Made by a program: the position numbers and the translations under genes
The notes under the pieces: generated by a model
The model's input: only the letters and a program-made list of their open reading frames with translations
Told to the model about the DNA's origin: nothing
Databases searched by the model: none
In this document: positions 36,955-45,298 of the stretch, piece after piece
Position numbering within the stretch: the stretch's first letter is position 1
How the letters are laid out: each line of letters begins with the position of its first letter
Assembly: GCF_000242595.2 (NCBI RefSeq)
Contig: NC_017098.1
Coordinates: 3,148,501-3,212,500 of the forward strand
Direction: 5' to 3'
DNA from: Spirochaeta africana DSM 8902
GTDB taxonomy: Bacteria; Spirochaetota; Spirochaetia; DSM-27196; DSM-8902
Length of the DNA: 64,000 nucleotides

Positions 36955-37980
36955 ATGCCGTTTTACATTGAGTATCCAAGTTGGATAACCCCAGAGATAA
37001 TCCCCGGGTTTTTCCTGCGCTGGTACGGAATGATGTACATCGTGGCCTTTGCCGTGACGTTTGTCCTGTTCAAACGCCTGGTCAAGGAGGAGCGCTTCCC
37101 CATGGATAACGACTCCATGATGAACCTCTTCTTCTGGACCATCCTGGGGCTGCTGATTGGCGCACGCATCTTTGCCGGCCTGTTTTATGATCCGACCGGT
37201 CGTTTTTTACGACAGCCATGGCTTATGTTCTGGCCAATCGACAGCTCCGGCAACTTTGTCGGGCTGCAAGGGATGAGCTATCATGGCGGGGTAGTCGGGG
37301 CAGTGATTGCAATCGTGATCTACTGTCGGGTCAAGGGCTGGTCGATCCTCAAGGTGGGCGATATGGCCACCACCGCCATCCCGCTGGGCTATACCTTCGG
37401 GCGCATCGGGAATTTCCTGAACGGAGAACTCTACGGCCGCGTTACAACCTCATGGTATGGTGTTCTGTTCCCCGGTGCCAGGAGATTTCCGGCCTCCGAG
37501 GAGTGGGTACAGGAAACCGCCGCCCAGGTTGGAATTCCGATTATGGATGAAGCCGGCATGGTTAACCTGCCGCGGCACGCCTCACAGCTGTACGAGGCCT
37601 TTCTGGAGGGTATCCTGCTGTTTCTGGTTATGTGGTTTATTTTCCGGAAACGCAAACCGTTCGAGGGATTTATGATCGGGTTGTACCTGGCGGGGTATGG
37701 ACTGGTTCGCTTTATTGCCGAATACACCCGTGCCCCCGATCACGGTATCGGGTATGTCCTGGATTTTTCCGGCACCAATCCGGCACCCTATCTGTTCGAA
37801 ACATTCCGTGCGATCTCGATGGGGCAGGTTTTTTCCGGACTGATGGTGATTGCCGGTGTCCTGCTGTGGCTTATCCTGCTGCAGTATCACCGCCAGAAGC
37901 CCGCGGTAGAGACCTACAGTGAGCCCGCTGCCCCGAAAAAGAACGCCTCGCGCAAGCTGCGACAGAAGCTGAAGAAATAG
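36955..37980 (+). CDS. lgt: prolipoprotein diacylglyceryl transferase
   Basis: 341-residue integral membrane enzyme that attaches diacylglycerol to the lipobox Cys of prolipoproteins, the first maturation step. Motifs: GFFLRWYGMMYIVAF, the YHGGVVGAV (His-Gly-Gly) stretch, and the Lgt signature GRIGNFLNGELYGR. About seven membrane segments and a basic C-terminal tail (KKNASRKLRQKLKK). It follows FapA by 3 nt, with GAGGAG before its ATG, so it is co-transcribed with the MinD-like/FapA pair. lnt, the last maturation step, is convergent immediately downstream. Confidence 0.96.
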   Translation: MPFYIEYPSWITPEIIPGFFLRWYGMMYIVAFAVTFVLFKRLVKEERFPMDNDSMMNLFFWTILGLLIGARIFAGLFYDPTGRFLRQPWLMFWPIDSSGNFVGLQGMSYHGGVVGAVIAIVIYCRVKGWSILKVGDMATTAIPLGYTFGRIGNFLNGELYGRVTTSWYGVLFPGARRFPASEEWVQETAAQVGIPIMDEAGMVNLPRHASQLYEAFLEGILLFLVMWFIFRKRKPFEGFMIGLYLAGYGLVRFIAEYTRAPDHGIGYVLDFSGTNPAPYLFETFRAISMGQVFSGLMVIAGVLLWLILLQYHRQKPAVETYSEPAAPKKNASRKLRQKLKK

Positions 37981-38045
37981 ATTCCCACCAGGGCGCGGCA
38001 GGAAAACGGCCGCCCCTATTTCGCGACCGCCCCCCTGCGCAACCG

Positions 38046-38075
38046 GCCGCCAGCAGTGTTATCGCTGCCGGCGGC
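38046..38075. other. stem-loop between lgt and lnt
   Basis: GCCGCC (38046-38051) pairs with GGCGGC (38070-38075) and GCAG (38053-38056) with CTGC (38065-38068), with one A/C mismatch and an 8-nt loop. It spans the lnt stop codon. No proper T-run, so a role in termination is uncertain. Confidence 0.4.
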
Positions 38076-40101
38076 TTCCCTGTTGCAGCACCCACCGGAC
38101 AGCAGCAGCCAGCAGCAGCAGCGCCAGCACCAGCGGAAACCAGTCACCCCAGGCGGTATACAGGGTGGTCCGCTGCTGTTCCAGCTCCGGATCAAAATCT
38201 ACCACCAGATAGTCCCGCTCATACACCGGCAGTGCCGCGCGCAGCCGTCCGTAGCTGTCCAGGTACGCTGTCTTGCCGCTTACCGTTCCTCGCAGCATCG
38301 GACGACGATTTTCCACCGTGCGAAACACGCTGCCGGCATAATGCTGTTCCGCCTGCACCGGATTCAGACTCCAGTAATCGTTGGTGATGTTCAGGATCAC
38401 ATCTGCGCCAGCCAGCACAAATTCACGAACCTCCTGTGGGAAAACATCCTCAAAGCAGATGGGCGTCGAAAAGCTGAAAGGCGCAAAATCGAACACCACT
38501 CGTTCCTCACCCGGCTCCCAGAAATCCACCCCATAGCTTTCCAGCAGCTCCAGGGCTGCCGGGAAGATTTCTCCCATCGGAAAGTACTCGGTAAAAGGTA
38601 CCAGCCGTATCTTGTGATAGGTCTCTCCTCGCTGCCCGTTTGCATCGAACAGCACGGCGGAATTGAAGTGCAGCCGATCGAGCTCCTGCCCCTGCTCGTC
38701 TCTGACGACACGATAGTCATCGTTGCCGGTAAGCAGGGCAGTGCCAATATCAGCCTGGAATTCGAGAAAGTCCCGTACCAGCGGGGTATAGATTCCCGGC
38801 GGCTGTTCTGGATCACTCCAGCGCCTGATATTCGGTACAAAGGCGGTTTCCCCCCACACGACCAGCTCCGGTTCATGCTGCATGGCCTCCCGGGTCAGGT
38901 CCTCCAGGATTCCAAAGGTATAGTAGAAGTTCGCCTGTCGCGGGTCGGTATTCTGCTGTATAAGGGCAACGCGAACCGTGCTTTCGGGGTTCGCCCCCTC
39001 AACGCCCGGCGCCTGTGCAATCCGTACGACACCAAATGCCAGGGACCCGCCCAGCAATACCAGCCCGGCCGCTACCGGCGTACGCCACTCCCGGAACCTC
39101 CTGCGCTCCAGTAACAGCTGTGCCAGCAGGGCATTGACGGTAAACAGCAGCATACCAACCCCATGAAAGCCGGTTATCTCGGCAACCTGGAACACTACCG
39201 GAAAGCGGTACTGGGAATGCGCCAGCAGTGCCCAGGGATAGCCAAGAAACCCCAGGGTCCGCAGATAATCAAACAGCACAAAAGCGGCGGCCATTAGTAA
39301 AAAACGCCAGCGCCCCCCGACAAGGCGAGCAGAAATAATCACCGGAAAAAACAGGAAATAGTAGCCGACGTAGATCAGCACTGCCGTTTGCAGGCTCACC
39401 AGCGAGAATGTCGCCAGCCAGTAGTTGGTGAGTATGAGATAGGTCAGACCCCAGACAACCCCATAGCGCCATGCTGTCATAAAGGGCAGCCTGTCCAGGA
39501 GTATGAACAGTGGCACCATGGCTACCCAGGCCAGAATCGGGACACCCTGCAGCGCCAGTCCGGACGGCAGGGCCAGTGCAGCGGCGGCCGCGCTGAGCAA
39601 TACCACCGGCAGCGACCATTGCAGCAGACGGCTGTCCCCGGTACGTGCATCGCGATACCCCACGGCCACCTCGCCGGGAAGCGCGACACGCCACAGGATA
39701 TAAAAGATTATCCCGGCTGCTGCCAGCGGCCCGTACTCGGCCAGCACCTGCAGCCGCTCCTGTGTAGAGTCCAGTGCCAGCTGGATTCGGCCGCTGTGCT
39801 CCATAAAGCGCTGTACATAGTCGAGATTGGCGTTCAGGGCATAGAAGTACCGGAACCCGGCAATGGCGGCCGAGAGAATCAGCAGCAGCTCACCGATGAG
39901 GCTGTACAGATATCGCCGATGTGGGGCGCCAAGCACCCGCTCCCGAAACACCGGCAGGACAGGCAGTAGCAGCGCAGCAGCAAACAGGCCGTGCAGACCC
40001 GCTGCCACCCGGTGTAAACCGCCATCTCCGGCCGCGAACGACACCACTGCAGCCACAGCATATAACACTGCAGCCACGATGTAGACACGCTTTTTTATCA
40101 T
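38059..40101 (-). CDS. lnt: apolipoprotein N-acyltransferase
   Basis: 680-residue membrane protein that N-acylates lipoproteins, longer than usual (about 510 residues) because of an extra hydrophobic N-terminal region of about 150 residues (four or so membrane segments). The Lnt core then has PFMTAWRYGVVWGLTYL, FGFLGYPWALLAHSQYRFP-like motifs and the nitrilase domain with catalytic Glu (VVWGETAFVPN), Lys (KIRLVPFTEYFPMGE) and Cys (TPICFEDVFPQ). The nearest ribosome-like sequence is AGGA 8 nt before ATG. L28 lies upstream behind its own terminator. Confidence 0.94.
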   Translation of the reverse strand: MIKKRVYIVAAVLYAVAAVVSFAAGDGGLHRVAAGLHGLFAAALLLPVLPVFRERVLGAPHRRYLYSLIGELLLILSAAIAGFRYFYALNANLDYVQRFMEHSGRIQLALDSTQERLQVLAEYGPLAAAGIIFYILWRVALPGEVAVGYRDARTGDSRLLQWSLPVVLLSAAAAALALPSGLALQGVPILAWVAMVPLFILLDRLPFMTAWRYGVVWGLTYLILTNYWLATFSLVSLQTAVLIYVGYYFLFFPVIISARLVGGRWRFLLMAAAFVLFDYLRTLGFLGYPWALLAHSQYRFPVVFQVAEITGFHGVGMLLFTVNALLAQLLLERRRFREWRTPVAAGLVLLGGSLAFGVVRIAQAPGVEGANPESTVRVALIQQNTDPRQANFYYTFGILEDLTREAMQHEPELVVWGETAFVPNIRRWSDPEQPPGIYTPLVRDFLEFQADIGTALLTGNDDYRVVRDEQGQELDRLHFNSAVLFDANGQRGETYHKIRLVPFTEYFPMGEIFPAALELLESYGVDFWEPGEERVVFDFAPFSFSTPICFEDVFPQEVREFVLAGADVILNITNDYWSLNPVQAEQHYAGSVFRTVENRRPMLRGTVSGKTAYLDSYGRLRAALPVYERDYLVVDFDPELEQQRTTLYTAWGDWFPLVLALLLLAAAVRWVLQQGSRRQR

Positions 40102-40166
40102 GACTGCTATCCTACCGCGGGTTTCTGCTTGCGTACAGTGCTGCGGTGTCCCCTTCGGGCATAAAA

Positions 40167-40190
40167 AAAGCCGCGCATAAGCGCGGCTTT
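40167..40190 (-). terminator. intrinsic terminator of the rpmG-rpmB operon
   Basis: AAAGCCGCGC (40167-40176) pairs with GCGCGGCTTT (40181-40190) around a 4-nt loop. On the minus strand the stem is followed by a T-run (plus-strand A-tract 40163-40169), 22 nt after the rpmB stop. Confidence 0.85.
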
Positions 40191-40211
40191 GATATCAGGA
40201 ATAGGGTTGGA

Positions 40212-40454
40212 TTATTTCGTTACATCCTTCAGGCTCAAACCCTGCTTGCGCATGAACTGCATCAGGCCAACCTTGCTCACGGTTCGCAGTGCACGAGCAG
40301 AGAGGCGTACACGAACAAAGCGATTCAGCTCGGGTACGAACAGACGCTTGTACTGCAGATTAGCCTTCTGCACTCGGCGAGAATGGTTCATTGCATGAGA
40401 AACGTTGTTGCCTGCTACCGTTCCTTTTCCAGTCAGTCTACATCGTCGAGGCAT
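40212..40454 (-). CDS. rpmB: 50S ribosomal protein L28
   Basis: 80 residues, starting MPRRCRLTGKGTVAGNNVSHAMN, the L28 signature (C-x-x-T-G-K, then SHA-N), followed by RRVQKANLQYKRL and RVRLSARALRTVSKVG. Strong RBS (AAGGAG) 7 nt upstream. rpmG lies 10 nt upstream on the same strand and a terminator follows. Confidence 0.96.
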   Translation of the reverse strand: MPRRCRLTGKGTVAGNNVSHAMNHSRRVQKANLQYKRLFVPELNRFVRVRLSARALRTVSKVGLMQFMRKQGLSLKDVTK

Positions 40455-40464
40455 GAGGTTCTCC

Positions 40465-40638
40465 TTATACTTTCCCGGACTCTTTATACAGCACGTGCTT
40501 GCGTACTACCGGATCATATTTCTTGAATTCCATCTTGTCCGGGAGATTCCGTTTGTTCTTGGTGGTGTAATAGCAATGTCCGCTCTCGGTACTCTTCAAG
40601 CGAACGCGTGTCAGTGTGCCTTTTTTTTTGCTGGCCAT
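40465..40638 (-). CDS. rpmG: 50S ribosomal protein L33
   Basis: 57 residues: [19 protein letters not shown], then [24 protein letters not shown] and [12 protein letters not shown], matching L33 along its whole length. Only one Cys is present, so this is the zinc-free form. Start ATG 40638 with GAAAGGAA about 8 nt before it. It sits between rpmB and the 57-residue unknown protein in one operon. Confidence 0.96.
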   Translation of the reverse strand: MASKKKGTLTRVRLKSTESGHCYYTTKNKRNLPDKMEFKKYDPVVRKHVLYKESGKV

Positions 40639-40670
40639 GATCTAATTCCTTTCCTGCGGGATCAGTTCAC

Positions 40671-40844
40671 CTACATCAGGTCCCGCGGCTTGCGAGCCTG
40701 GTTGCCGGTTTTGTCACAGACGGCGAAGTGGCGCATTTTGCCGTTCTCAAAAACCGATTTCATGGTGATTTTCCCACCCCATTTGCTTGTTAACTCTTTT
40801 GCGCCTTCACGGCGTGCGTTCTTCGAAACTTTACCAGCTGCCAT
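40671..40844 (-). CDS. 57-residue basic protein of unknown function co-transcribed with L33 and L28
   Basis: MAAGKVSKNARREGAKELTS, then KWGGKITMKSVFENGKMRHF and AVCDKTGNQARKPRDLM. Strongly basic, with no signal peptide or membrane segment. Evidence that it is real: a perfect AAGGAGG 6-7 nt before ATG 40844, a strong promoter upstream, and a ribosomal operon 32 nt downstream. I do not recognise the family; it is not L34, L35 or L36 by eye. A small ribosome-associated or RNA-binding protein is a reasonable guess. Confidence 0.8.
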   Translation of the reverse strand: MAAGKVSKNARREGAKELTSKWGGKITMKSVFENGKMRHFAVCDKTGNQARKPRDLM

Positions 40845-40893
40845 GAGCGACCTCCTTGGGAGACATCAGTCCGTGTCTCAATATGGGTACCGG

Positions 40894-40922
40894 AGTTTAG
40901 AACGAAAATCAGGAAAGGTCAA
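40894..40922 (-). promoter_or_regulatory. sigma-70-type promoter of the small-protein/rpmG/rpmB operon
   Basis: Minus strand TTGACC (40917-40922), 17-nt spacer, TAAACT (40894-40899). Expected start near 40887 gives a leader of about 43 nt. Confidence 0.7.
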
Positions 40923-40945
40923 GGCGAATTCACCGGGAATTCGGT

Positions 40946-40973
40946 TTGAAATATACCTGCAAGCCACTATACT
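40946..40973 (+). promoter_or_regulatory. leaderless-type promoter of the GAF-HD-GYP gene
   Basis: TTGAAA (40946-40951), 16-nt spacer, TATACT (40968-40973), exactly 6 nt to ATG 40980. No Shine-Dalgarno sequence. Confidence 0.65.
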
Positions 40974-40979
40974 GATGAT

Positions 40980-42209
40980 ATGCACAGTAGCGCCGATAAA
41001 TTGCGCAGTGTCATCACCCTGGACTCGGAACTCAACAAGATCCAGGACGTTGATGTTCTGCTGGAGAACATCCTTACCGAGGCTCGGCGGGTGGTTAACG
41101 CCGATGCCGGATCGATCTATATCCGGCAGGGCGATGAGCTGTCGGTGTCCTATGCCCAGAACGATACCAAGAGTGCCGAGCTGCCCCCTGGCGAGAAGCT
41201 GATCTATAATATATTCCGCATACCGATCGATACCAAAACTATTTCCGGCTATGCCGCCCACTCAGGCGAGGCCGTCAACATCTCCGATGTCTATCATATC
41301 CCGAAAAATGCCCCGTACGGCTTCGACCCGTATTACGACACCAAAAGCGGCTATAAAACAACCTCTATGCTTACCCTGCCGCTCAAAACCAATATGGGGG
41401 ATATCCTGGGGGTATTGCAGATTATCAACGGGCTTGACGCTCAGGGCAACGTCCGCCCCTTCGATCGTGACGATGAGCTGGTAGTTACTCACTTTGCCAG
41501 CAATGCCACCGTAACCCTGCAGAGAGCCCAGATGACCCGCGCCATCCTGCTGCGTATGACCAAGATGGCCGAGCTTCGCGATCCCAAGGAAACCGGGCCG
41601 CATGTTAACCGGGTTGCCGGCTACGCTGTAGAGATCTACGATCGCTGGGCAAGAAAAACCGGTCTGCCGGAACGCCAGATCAGTCGCAACCGTGATACCC
41701 TGCGCATGGCTGCCATGCTGCACGATGTCGGCAAGGTGGCTATCAGTGACAGTATTCTGAAAAAGCCCGGGCGGTTTACCAGCGAAGAGCGGCAGATAAT
41801 GCAGCAGCACACCCTGTTCGGCGCCCAGCTGTTTACCGACAAACAGTCGGAGTTCGATGATATGGCCCAGATTGTTGCCTTGAACCATCATGAAAACTGG
41901 GACGGCACCGGCTACCCAGGGCATATCGACCCGTATACCGGCGAGGTGCTGCAGGCGCATCCCGATGGCAGTGCTGTCGGGAAAAAGGGCGAAGAGATCC
42001 CGCTGTACGGCCGCATAGTCGCCATTGCCGATGTCTACGACGCCCTGCGCTCCCAGCGGGTGTACAAGGATGCCTGGACCGAGGAAGAAACCCTGGAGGA
42101 GCTGCACAAACTTTCCGGATCCAAATTCGACCCTGAGCTGATCAAGTGCTTTTTCGAAGCGCTGCCGAGCATCAACACCGTCTCCCGCAAGTACGAGGAA
42201 CAGGGCTGA
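40980..42209 (+). CDS. GAF-HD-GYP protein, probable cyclic-di-GMP phosphodiesterase
   Basis: 409 residues, cytoplasmic. Residues about 15-185 are a GAF sensor domain (LLENILTEARRVVNADAGSIYI ... VTHFASNATVTLQRAQ). Residues about 200-400 are HD-GYP with LHDVGKVAISDSIL (HD pair), HTLFGAQLF, NHHENWDGTGYPGH (the G-Y-P motif) and IVAIADVYDALRSQRVYKDAW. HD-GYP domains hydrolyse c-di-GMP to GMP or pGpG, so this probably lowers c-di-GMP in response to a ligand of the GAF domain. It appears to be leaderless. A terminator hairpin follows. Confidence 0.93.
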   Translation: MHSSADKLRSVITLDSELNKIQDVDVLLENILTEARRVVNADAGSIYIRQGDELSVSYAQNDTKSAELPPGEKLIYNIFRIPIDTKTISGYAAHSGEAVNISDVYHIPKNAPYGFDPYYDTKSGYKTTSMLTLPLKTNMGDILGVLQIINGLDAQGNVRPFDRDDELVVTHFASNATVTLQRAQMTRAILLRMTKMAELRDPKETGPHVNRVAGYAVEIYDRWARKTGLPERQISRNRDTLRMAAMLHDVGKVAISDSILKKPGRFTSEERQIMQQHTLFGAQLFTDKQSEFDDMAQIVALNHHENWDGTGYPGHIDPYTGEVLQAHPDGSAVGKKGEEIPLYGRIVAIADVYDALRSQRVYKDAWTEEETLEELHKLSGSKFDPELIKCFFEALPSINTVSRKYEEQG

Positions 42210-42223
42210 GTACCACCCCGCAC

Positions 42224-42254
42224 AAAAAAAGAGCCGCCCGGTGGCGGCTCTTTC
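42224..42254. terminator. bidirectional intrinsic terminator
   Basis: GAGCCGCC (42231-42238) pairs with GGCGGCTC (42243-42250) around CGGT. TTTCT follows on the plus strand; a run of seven A (42224-42230) gives a T-run on the minus strand. It serves the HD-GYP gene (+) and pntB (-), which converge here. Confidence 0.85.
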
Positions 42255-42325
42255 TGGCTGCGTCGCAGCAGTCTGTCCGGCGTATACCGGCGGTGCTCCC
42301 GCAGGAATACCGCCTGCTGCTTCGG

Positions 42326-43726
42326 TCAGACCTCTTTATAGGCAGTAACCAGCTCTTCGACTACCTGTTTTCCGTCGCCGAACAGCATCAGTGAGTTGTC
42401 CGCTGCAAACAGCGGGTTGGCAATCCCGGCAAACCCGGGACTCAGGCTGCGCTTGATCACCACCACCGTACGCGCCTTGTCGACATCCAGGATCGGCATA
42501 CCGGCAATCGGGTTTCCGCTCGATTCGCGGGCAACCGGGTTCACTACATCGTTGGCGCCCAGCACGATAACCACATCGGTATTCGGAAAGGTCGGATTGA
42601 CCTGGTCCATCTCCAGCAGCTTGTCGTAGGAGATGTTTTCCTCGGCCAACAGGACATTCATATGCCCCGGCATGCGGCCAGCCACCGGGTGAATCCCGAA
42701 GGCTACCTCGATCCCGTCTTTTTCCATCATCTCGGTGATCATGCGTACCGCGGCCTGGGCTCGCGCGACAGCCATCCCGTAGCCAGGTACAAACACTACC
42801 CGCTGGGCTGACTTGAGGATCATCGCAACCTCTTCGGCACTGGTACTGGTAACCTTGCCGGCGTAGATATCGTCGCCGCCCTTGGTCTCTACCACCGCAC
42901 CAACACCGCCGAACAGCACGTTGGCCAGGGATCGGTTCATAGCCTTGCACATGATCCGGGTCAGGATGATACCAGAGGCACCAACCAGCGAACCGGCAAC
43001 AATAAGGATCGAGTTATTCAGCACAAACCCGGTCGCCGCCGCCGCAATACCGGAGTAGGAGTTCAGCAGTGCGATAACGATCGGCATGTCCGCCCCGCCA
43101 ATCGGCAGCACCAGCATCAGCCCCAGCAGACCGGCGATAGCCGCCATGATCCAGTAGTACAGTACAACGGTGGGATCCAGCACGATCAGCACGCCAACCG
43201 CAATTGCACCGCCTGCAAGCAGCACCTTGACCACCTGCTCACCGGGATAGCGCACCGGTTTCTCGGTAACCAGTCCCTGCAGCTTCCCGAAAGCCACAAT
43301 GCTGCCGAAAAACGTAACCGCACCGATAATGCCGGAAGCCGCAATAGACACCGTAAACTGGTAGTCTGCAGCAACTGCCGCCCCATGGGCAGCCAGCTCC
43401 AGGTACAGGGCTGCTCCGGCTACCAGAACCGAGGCAATACCACCGAACCCGTTAAACAGACCGACCAGCTGCGGCATGGCTGTCATTTTTATTTTGAGTG
43501 CCAGCAGTGTACCCACCAGGGTACCGGCAGCGATACCGATCAGAATATACTCAATGTTCAGAATCCCCTGTGTAACCAGGGTAATTACCACCGCAATAAA
43601 CATACCCAGGGCACCGAACAGGTTCCCCTGGACTGCGGTCTTGGGGTGTGACATCCGTTTCAATCCAAGGATGAAAAACACCGCTGCAATCAGATAGCCA
43701 AGATTGGCAATACTTTGTAGATCCAT
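42326..43726 (-). CDS. pntB: NAD(P) transhydrogenase subunit beta
   Basis: 466 residues. About nine hydrophobic segments form the N-terminal half of the proton channel (domain II), and the C-terminal 180 residues are the NADP-binding domain III: VFVPGYGMAVARAQ, GIHPVAGRMPGHMNVLLAE, VIVLGANDVVNPVAR, KRSLSPGFAG. It drives NADPH formation from NADH with proton import. It follows the alpha-2 subunit gene by 3 nt. Confidence 0.96.
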   Translation of the reverse strand: MDLQSIANLGYLIAAVFFILGLKRMSHPKTAVQGNLFGALGMFIAVVITLVTQGILNIEYILIGIAAGTLVGTLLALKIKMTAMPQLVGLFNGFGGIASVLVAGAALYLELAAHGAAVAADYQFTVSIAASGIIGAVTFFGSIVAFGKLQGLVTEKPVRYPGEQVVKVLLAGGAIAVGVLIVLDPTVVLYYWIMAAIAGLLGLMLVLPIGGADMPIVIALLNSYSGIAAAATGFVLNNSILIVAGSLVGASGIILTRIMCKAMNRSLANVLFGGVGAVVETKGGDDIYAGKVTSTSAEEVAMILKSAQRVVFVPGYGMAVARAQAAVRMITEMMEKDGIEVAFGIHPVAGRMPGHMNVLLAEENISYDKLLEMDQVNPTFPNTDVVIVLGANDVVNPVARESSGNPIAGMPILDVDKARTVVVIKRSLSPGFAGIANPLFAADNSLMLFGDGKQVVEELVTAYKEV

Positions 43727-43729
43727 GTG

Positions 43730-44020
43730 TCAGTCCTTTTTCTTGAATTTTTTCAGCATACGATGGGTTACCACAAATCCGCCAACCACGTTCACGGTAG
43801 CGAAAAACAGTGCAGCCATTCCCAAAGACATTGCCAGCAGCTCGGCCTCCTGGCCCAGCGAAATCAGGGCACCGATAACGGTAATACCCGAAATGGCGTT
43901 TGATCCTGACATCAGCGGGGTGTGCAGAATCGGGGGTACCTTGGTGATAACCTCAAACCCTACAAATACCGCCAGCACAAAGATTGTCAGTATCTGGATA
44001 AATATCATTGTATCAGTCAT
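43730..44020 (-). CDS. pntAB: NAD(P) transhydrogenase subunit alpha, membrane part (alpha-2)
   Basis: 96 residues with three hydrophobic segments (IFIQILTIFVLAVFVGFEVITKVP; SGSNAISGITVIGAL; MSLGMAALFFATVNVVGGFVVTHRML), the separate C-terminal part of PntA. The split alpha-1/alpha-2/beta arrangement is like Rhodospirillum rather than the E. coli two-gene form. Between pntAA and pntB with short gaps. Confidence 0.93.
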   Translation of the reverse strand: MTDTMIFIQILTIFVLAVFVGFEVITKVPPILHTPLMSGSNAISGITVIGALISLGQEAELLAMSLGMAALFFATVNVVGGFVVTHRMLKKFKKKD

Positions 44021-44038
44021 GTTCCAGCTCCTTTCAGC

Positions 44039-45190
44039 CTAGGCCTGCAGCCCGAGCCACTCACGCGTGCGCTCGTTGGGCGCGACCCCCTGGTGGGTGA
44101 CCACCGTAGCCTGTACGATTTCGTCTTCCATGTTCAGTGTCAGCTGTTTGCTTTCCTTGTCGATCAGTGACAGCAGATAGGTCGTGATGTTTTTGGAATA
44201 CAGCTGACTGGCGTTGTAGCTCAGGGTGGAAGCGATGTTGACCGGCCCGATAATGGAGACCCCGTTATGGTTCACGGTTTCGCCGGGCTTGGAAGGCTCT
44301 ACATTACCACCACGCTCCACCGCCAGGTCGACAATAACCGAACCTGGCGCCATTGCCTCTACCATCTCGGTTGTCACCAGCACCGGTGACTGCTTGCCGG
44401 GAATCGCTGCAGTGGTGATAACCACATCGCTCTCCGCAATAACCGATTTCATGAGCTCACGCTGTTTACGGTAAAACTCCTCGTCCATTTCCCGGGCATA
44501 TCCGCCGCTGTCTTCAGCTGTATCGGAGTCAAGCTCCATCTCCACAAACTTCGCACCCAGACTCAGCACCTGGTCCTTGACCGCTGGTCGTATGTCGTAA
44601 GCACTAACCACTGCACCAAGCCGTTTGGTAGTGGCAATCGCCTGCAGACCGGCAACCCCGACCCCGATCACAAACACCTTGGCCGGAGTGATAGTCCCGG
44701 CAGCGGTCATCATCATCGGGAACATCTTGGGCAGATTGTCGGCTGCCAGCAGTGCAGCCTTGTACCCGGCAAGGTTTGCCATCGAAGACAGCACATCCAT
44801 GCTCTGTGCCCGGGTAATGCGCGGCATCAGCTCCATTGAGAGTGTGGTAACACCCTTGGACACAAAACTGGAAAAGACATCATTTGGCTGGTATGGATCC
44901 ATCATACCGACAAGCACCTGTCCCTGTTTGACAGAATCAACCAGATCTGCGCGCGCCGCACCGGACTGTACCATCAGCAGTACATCCGCCTTGGCAGCAA
45001 CAGCTGCCGCATCCGCTGCGATCTCCGCACCCTTATCCTGGTATTGCTGGTCAGGATACCCGGCTGCAATACCGGCCCCGGCCTGCACCACAATCGATGC
45101 ACCAGCCTTGGTCAGACTGGGAAGATGTGCGGGCACCACTGCTACACGATGTTCATTCGCGGCAGTCTCTTTGAGAACCCCTATTATCAT
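44039..45190 (-). CDS. pntAA: NAD(P) transhydrogenase subunit alpha, NAD-binding part (alpha-1)
   Basis: 383 residues, soluble NAD(H)-binding domain I, related to alanine dehydrogenase. N-terminus IGVLKETAANEHRVAVVPAH; Rossmann VFVIGVGVAGLQAIATTKRLGAVVSAYDIRP; the mobile loop region and VITTAAIPGKQSPVLVT; VDLAVERGGNVE. GGGGAG lies 7-8 nt before ATG. First gene of the pnt operon. Confidence 0.95.
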   Translation of the reverse strand: MIIGVLKETAANEHRVAVVPAHLPSLTKAGASIVVQAGAGIAAGYPDQQYQDKGAEIAADAAAVAAKADVLLMVQSGAARADLVDSVKQGQVLVGMMDPYQPNDVFSSFVSKGVTTLSMELMPRITRAQSMDVLSSMANLAGYKAALLAADNLPKMFPMMMTAAGTITPAKVFVIGVGVAGLQAIATTKRLGAVVSAYDIRPAVKDQVLSLGAKFVEMELDSDTAEDSGGYAREMDEEFYRKQRELMKSVIAESDVVITTAAIPGKQSPVLVTTEMVEAMAPGSVIVDLAVERGGNVEPSKPGETVNHNGVSIIGPVNIASTLSYNASQLYSKNITTYLLSLIDKESKQLTLNMEDEIVQATVVTHQGVAPNERTREWLGLQA

Positions 45191-45298
45191 GGATTACTCC
45201 CCTTCTCAGATAGTTTCCTGCTCAATATACTGTCTTTTCCGGCAGAGATAAAAGCCCCGGGGCTTTTGCGGCCGGAATTCATCTGCTGCGGAGCCGAA

